Source: an uncultured Clostridia bacterium
Lineage (GTDB): Bacteria; Bacillota; Clostridia; Christensenellales; CAG-917
DNA length: 5,817 nt
NCBI GenBank assembly: GCA_947174215.1
Contig: CAMWIB010000075.1
Span: 1 to 5,817 of the forward strand
Direction: 5' to 3'
In this document: in pieces, positions 3,014-5,817 of the stretch
Layout: each line of letters opens with the position of its first letter
Position numbering within the stretch: the stretch's first letter is position 1
Program-made: the position numbers and the translations under genes
The notes under the pieces: model-generated
What the model was told of the DNA's origin: nothing
Database searches by the model: none
What the model saw: the letters and a program-made list of their open reading frames with translations, nothing else

Positions 3014-5817
3014 ATGGGTGAGGGCATGGAAAACGAAGTCAAGGGAACTTTGACGACAAGACAGAATAACTGTCCTACTTGCGGAGGCAAGTTGGATTGG
3101 TCGGAGTCGTGGGTTGCCGATGACGGAATGAGGTACGTTGAGTGTAGACGTTGCTTCAACAAGTATTGCGACGGCTCGGGACAGTGGTCGCCAAAGGTGC
3201 AGGCTATTTTGGTGCAGGCTATGTCCAAGTACAGGGACGGCGCATTCGAGGACGCGATAGAGGATTTGGAAGAGGCAATCGCCACTTCGCCAAACTGCTA
3301 CGAGGCGTACTGGTATAGCCTGCTTGCAAAAAACGGTATTATCTACGAAAAGGGCGAGGGCTATAAGCCTACCTGCAATCGCGCGAACTTCGATAGCTTT
3401 TACGAGCAGGAGGACTATAAGAACGCGATTAAATATGCTCCCGAGCATATGCAGAATTTCTATAAGGAACAGGCTGACGTCGTAGAGAAAATAAGGAAGG
3501 AAATCATCGCGCTCGTCGAGAAGGAGGAGCCGTTTGATATATTCCTCTCCTTCAAAAAGACGGAAATAAACAGCAACAAGCGTACTGACGACTGTATTCT
3601 GGCAAACGATATCTATAACGACTTGTCCAAAAAATACAAGGTGTTTTACAGTGAAAAGACGCTCAAAGCGGGTACGAATTTCGAGCCTACGATATTCAGA
3701 GCCTTGCAAAGCGCAAAGGTGTTTATCCTCGTATGCTCGAAGGGCGAGTACGCAAACGCGGTCTGGGTCAAGAACGAGTGGTCGCGTTATCTGCGTATGA
3801 TGGGCGACGGACTGAAAAAGCCCGAAACCATAACCATCGTTTATCCCGACACGTTCCCGACGCAGGGTATGCCGATGAAGCTTACGAAGATTCAGGGCAT
3901 AAGATACAACGACAGAAATTACGAAAGGCAAATGGAGGATTTCATCACCCGTTCATTTGCGAAGTATCCGTCTGCTAACAATATCGTAAGAAAGACATTC
4001 TCCGCCGTAAAGAATTTCGGACCAAAGAAGGAGATGGATACCTCCCTTCAAATTCAGAGAAAGGAATTTGTAGGCAAGCAGGTTGACGTCAACGACGCCG
4101 CTATCATTACGATGGCGAAGAGGTATCTTGAACAGAGCAACTTCTACGGCGCAGGTCAGCTTTGCAAGAGCGTACTTTTGAAAAATCCGTATTCGGCGGC
4201 GGCAAAGCTGTATATGCTTTATTCCGAGGAGGGCTTGCGCAATGACAGCGAGTACGTAAACGGATATAAGAGCAGAGTAAACTGCATAAAGTGGCTTGAT
4301 GAAATTCTTCAAAGCTGTACTGATAAAGAGATTTTCCAAAAGATAATCGACATCGTAAAAGCGATTTGCGATAAGGCGGTTTTCGACAAGAATACGGACG
4401 TAATCGTGGAGTCCTTCAACCTCGTAGCGCAGTGGGCGCCCGAGAAAGACGTTGACAGCATAAGAAAAACGCTGCTCAATTTCAGCAGGTCGGTTATAAA
4501 GCAATCTATAACCAACAATGACCTCGCCACCAGCATTTTCAACTGCGTGCTTAGAACGTACAATGATAGCGAGGTTGAAAAGTACGCGCGAATGAATTAC
4601 GAATTTGCGCGTTGCTTGCACGACGTAAGGCTGTTTGAGGACGCATTGCCGTACTACAACAAGTCGTTGGAACTTATTGACGATTCGCAATGCTACTTTG
4701 ACAGACTCCTGTGTATGAACGGACTCGTTAAGCTTACCGACCGCGTAAAGGCGAAAACCGTCGAGGAAAAGGAGCTTGAAAATATTCTCAAATTCGCTGA
4801 CGCAAGTGAGGGGATAACCCCAAAAAAGTGTCCGACTTGCGGCGGCAAGTTGAAGATGACGTCAGAAAATACTTACGAGTGTTCAAGTTGCGGTAATATA
4901 TTTAATAGCGCAAACGTTGCCCGCACGAGGATGCAGACGGACCTCGTAAACTTCGCGTTGGTGCAGGGCTACGAGGGCGCGTTCGAGATTGCGACGAAGG
5001 TATTCGATTACGTGATTCAATTCGTTCCGCAGGACGATATGGCAAGAAATAAAAAATACCTCGTTCCGTTTGCGGATATGCTACTCTCAATGGGACAGTA
5101 TGATTTGTCAAAGTCATACTACGGTCCTATGATAAACATTGATGACCTCTGCCACGAGGCGCACTGGGGTATGCTCAAAGCCGAGCATAGGTGCAGAAGC
5201 GATATTGCGCTTTTGTATTGCGAGGACGATATAAGCGTTGATGACCATTTCATAAAGGCAATATACGGCGCGATTTCAAGCAACGACAACGGCTCGAATA
5301 TGTATTACAGCAGCTTTAACGAGATGAAACTGACGATGTACGAGTCCGTCATTGAAAAGTCTGGATGGGCGTTGCTCTCAAACGGCGAGTTTGAAGAGGC
5401 AATGAAAAAGTTCGTATCCTTGCTCAACTTCGAGATAAACACGAGAAGAAGAAAGATATCCGCGCACCCCGAGTGTTATTGGGGTATGTTGCTCGCAGAA
5501 GCGGAATGCCGCTCGGATTTGGAGCTTTTCTCAAAGCGCGATAAGTTCCCGATGGAGGAGATACAAAAGCACGATAACTGCGTGAAGTATTTGCAGTCGT
5601 TTGGCAACCAGAAGGATTCAAAGACTCAATTCTATTACGAGGGCAATTTCGGAAATAAAAAACCGCCTATAACGCAGGAGGAGTTTGCAGAGAATATTCT
5701 GCCAAGCCACGTGAACCACTTGAAGATTCTTGAAGCGCTCGAACTTACGTGGGAGAGAAAGACTTACATAGAGAATTGTCAGAACGAGCTTAAACAAAAG
5801 CAAGCTGAGATTACCTC
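3014..5817 (+). CDS. Zinc ribbon - TPR - TIR - helical repeat - zinc ribbon protein (3' partial)
   Basis: The frame is open from the ATG to the window edge: 934 complete codons and no stop. Order of parts: zinc ribbon with C20-x2-C23 and C44-x2-C47; a TPR at about 62-104 (G-A-F-E-D-A-I-E-D-L-E-E-A-I); a TIR domain at about 172-315; a long helical, TPR-like region 320-600; a second zinc ribbon with C606-x2-C609 and C623-x2-C626; then more TPR-like helices to about 900 and the start of a probable coiled coil. In the TIR domain, box 1 is PFDIFLSFKK (173-182), the E in GTNFEPTIF (E224) aligns with the catalytic Glu of SARM1-type NADases, and box 3 is W251-V-K-N-E255. Family knowledge: such TIR domains cleave NAD+ to kill infected cells or make signal nucleotides; TPRs and zinc ribbons usually mediate protein or nucleic-acid contacts. 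There is no signal peptide or membrane helix in the part seen. It follows the ESCRT-III/ATPase pair by 172 bases on the same strand, so it is probably its effector or sensor partner (inference). Confidence 0.88.
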   Translation, partial: MGEGMENEVKGTLTTRQNNCPTCGGKLDWSESWVADDGMRYVECRRCFNKYCDGSGQWSPKVQAILVQAMSKYRDGAFEDAIEDLEEAIATSPNCYEAYWYSLLAKNGIIYEKGEGYKPTCNRANFDSFYEQEDYKNAIKYAPEHMQNFYKEQADVVEKIRKEIIALVEKEEPFDIFLSFKKTEINSNKRTDDCILANDIYNDLSKKYKVFYSEKTLKAGTNFEPTIFRALQSAKVFILVCSKGEYANAVWVKNEWSRYLRMMGDGLKKPETITIVYPDTFPTQGMPMKLTKIQGIRYNDRNYERQMEDFITRSFAKYPSANNIVRKTFSAVKNFGPKKEMDTSLQIQRKEFVGKQVDVNDAAIITMAKRYLEQSNFYGAGQLCKSVLLKNPYSAAAKLYMLYSEEGLRNDSEYVNGYKSRVNCIKWLDEILQSCTDKEIFQKIIDIVKAICDKAVFDKNTDVIVESFNLVAQWAPEKDVDSIRKTLLNFSRSVIKQSITNNDLATSIFNCVLRTYNDSEVEKYARMNYEFARCLHDVRLFEDALPYYNKSLELIDDSQCYFDRLLCMNGLVKLTDRVKAKTVEEKELENILKFADASEGITPKKCPTCGGKLKMTSENTYECSSCGNIFNSANVARTRMQTDLVNFALVQGYEGAFEIATKVFDYVIQFVPQDDMARNKKYLVPFADMLLSMGQYDLSKSYYGPMINIDDLCHEAHWGMLKAEHRCRSDIALLYCEDDISVDDHFIKAIYGAISSNDNGSNMYYSSFNEMKLTMYESVIEKSGWALLSNGEFEEAMKKFVSLLNFEINTRRRKISAHPECYWGMLLAEAECRSDLELFSKRDKFPMEEIQKHDNCVKYLQSFGNQKDSKTQFYYEGNFGNKKPPITQEEFAENILPSHVNHLKILEALELTWERKTYIENCQNELKQKQAEIT
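3071..3154 (+). other. N-terminal zinc ribbon of the TIR protein
   Basis: Cys20 and Cys23 in CPTCGGKL, and Cys44 and Cys47 in ECRRC, are spaced as two zinc knuckles. The first knuckle is nearly identical at DNA level to the second ribbon at 4829 (22 of 24 bases). It is likely structural and zinc-binding; the ligand it contacts is unknown. Confidence 0.78.
3527..3958 (+). other. TIR domain with candidate catalytic glutamate E224
   Basis: This is the stretch of the previous protein from residues 172 to 315. It has alternating hydrophobic strands (DIFLSF, YKVFYS, KVFILVCS, TITIVYP) and helices as in TIR folds. The codon for E224, the putative nucleophile-positioning glutamate, is at 3683-3685. 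An acidic/basic segment (K-R-T-D-D-C-I-L-A-N-D-I-Y) follows box 1, as in other bacterial TIR proteins of this type. The domain is internal rather than terminal. Confidence 0.85.
4829..4891 (+). other. Second zinc ribbon of the TIR protein
   Basis: Cys606 and Cys609 in CPTCGGKL, with Cys623 and Cys626 in ECSSCG, make a compact rubredoxin-type zinc ribbon with 13 residues between the knuckles. It separates the two helical-repeat halves of the protein, and its opening knuckle repeats that of the N-terminal ribbon. Confidence 0.8.
5162..5518 (+). repeat. Two copies of a W-G-M-L-x-A-E-x-x-C-R-S-D helix motif
   Basis: Residues 717-730 and 822-835 of the TIR protein share 10 of 14 positions (W-G-M-L, A-E, C-R-S-D) and lie 105 residues apart. 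Each follows a helix pair of TPR character. A looser version, Y-W-Y-S-L-L-A-K, occurs in the N-terminal TPR (99-106). This indicates repeat units of about 105 residues in the C-terminal half, built from duplicated TPR-like hairpins. Confidence 0.6.

Noticed and set aside
2972..3931. Long minus-strand open frame (319 codons) opposite the TIR gene
   Set aside because: It is antisense to a frame with clear zinc-ribbon, TPR and TIR motifs, its translation has no recognisable domain, and it is explained by codon bias of the real gene.
3953..4690. Minus-strand open frame (245 codons)
   Set aside because: It lies wholly opposite the helical region of the TIR protein and shows no motif; the + strand frame is continuous through it.
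1..5817. Asgard archaeal or eukaryotic origin because of the ESCRT-like genes
   Set aside because: Shine-Dalgarno sites at constant spacing, coupled operon genes and the Clostridia-type TIR/TPR protein favour a bacterium; I cannot exclude an archaeon without phylogeny.

Overview
The window reads as bacterial. Three genes lie head to tail on the + strand, each preceded by a GGAG-type Shine-Dalgarno sequence about six bases from its ATG, with gaps of 3 and 15 bases between the first members. GC content is moderate, and the zinc-ribbon/TIR/TPR protein is of a type familiar to me from gut Clostridia, so an uncultured Firmicutes (Clostridia) genome is the best guess; this is an inference and not proven. 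The first 19 bases match the Tn5/Nextera mosaic end at 17 of 19 positions, so the left edge is almost certainly leftover library adapter and genomic sequence begins near base 20.

Layout: 20-123 is the acidic C-terminal tail of an unidentified upstream gene. 127-693 encodes a 188-residue helical protein that looks like an ESCRT-III (Snf7/CHMP) subunit: basic N-terminal half, CHMP-like central segment, acidic C-terminal half, and a last helix resembling the MIM1 motif that binds MIT domains. 709-2841 encodes a 710-residue protein with an N-terminal MIT-like helical bundle, a CbxX/EccA-type AAA+ domain, a Pro/Asn-rich linker, and a second AAA domain of the Vps4/katanin (meiotic) clade. A 172-base gap with possible hairpins and an AT-rich stretch follows. 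3014 to the right edge is an open-ended gene (934 codons seen, no stop) for a zinc ribbon - TPR - TIR - helical repeat - zinc ribbon - TPR-like protein; its TIR domain keeps a glutamate at the NADase catalytic position.

How the genes may work together (inference): the ESCRT-III-like protein would polymerise on membrane, the MIT domain of the double AAA ATPase would bind its C-terminal tail, and the ATPase would remodel or disassemble the polymer, as Vps4 does in eukaryotes and archaea. The adjacent TIR protein suggests the module is coupled to NAD-depleting or signalling immunity, for example sensing or repairing membrane damage during phage attack. The filament/MIT-ATPase pairing inside a bacterial operon with a TIR effector is the most notable content of the window. 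The 3' end of the TIR gene and most of the first gene lie outside it, so the operon is not complete here.
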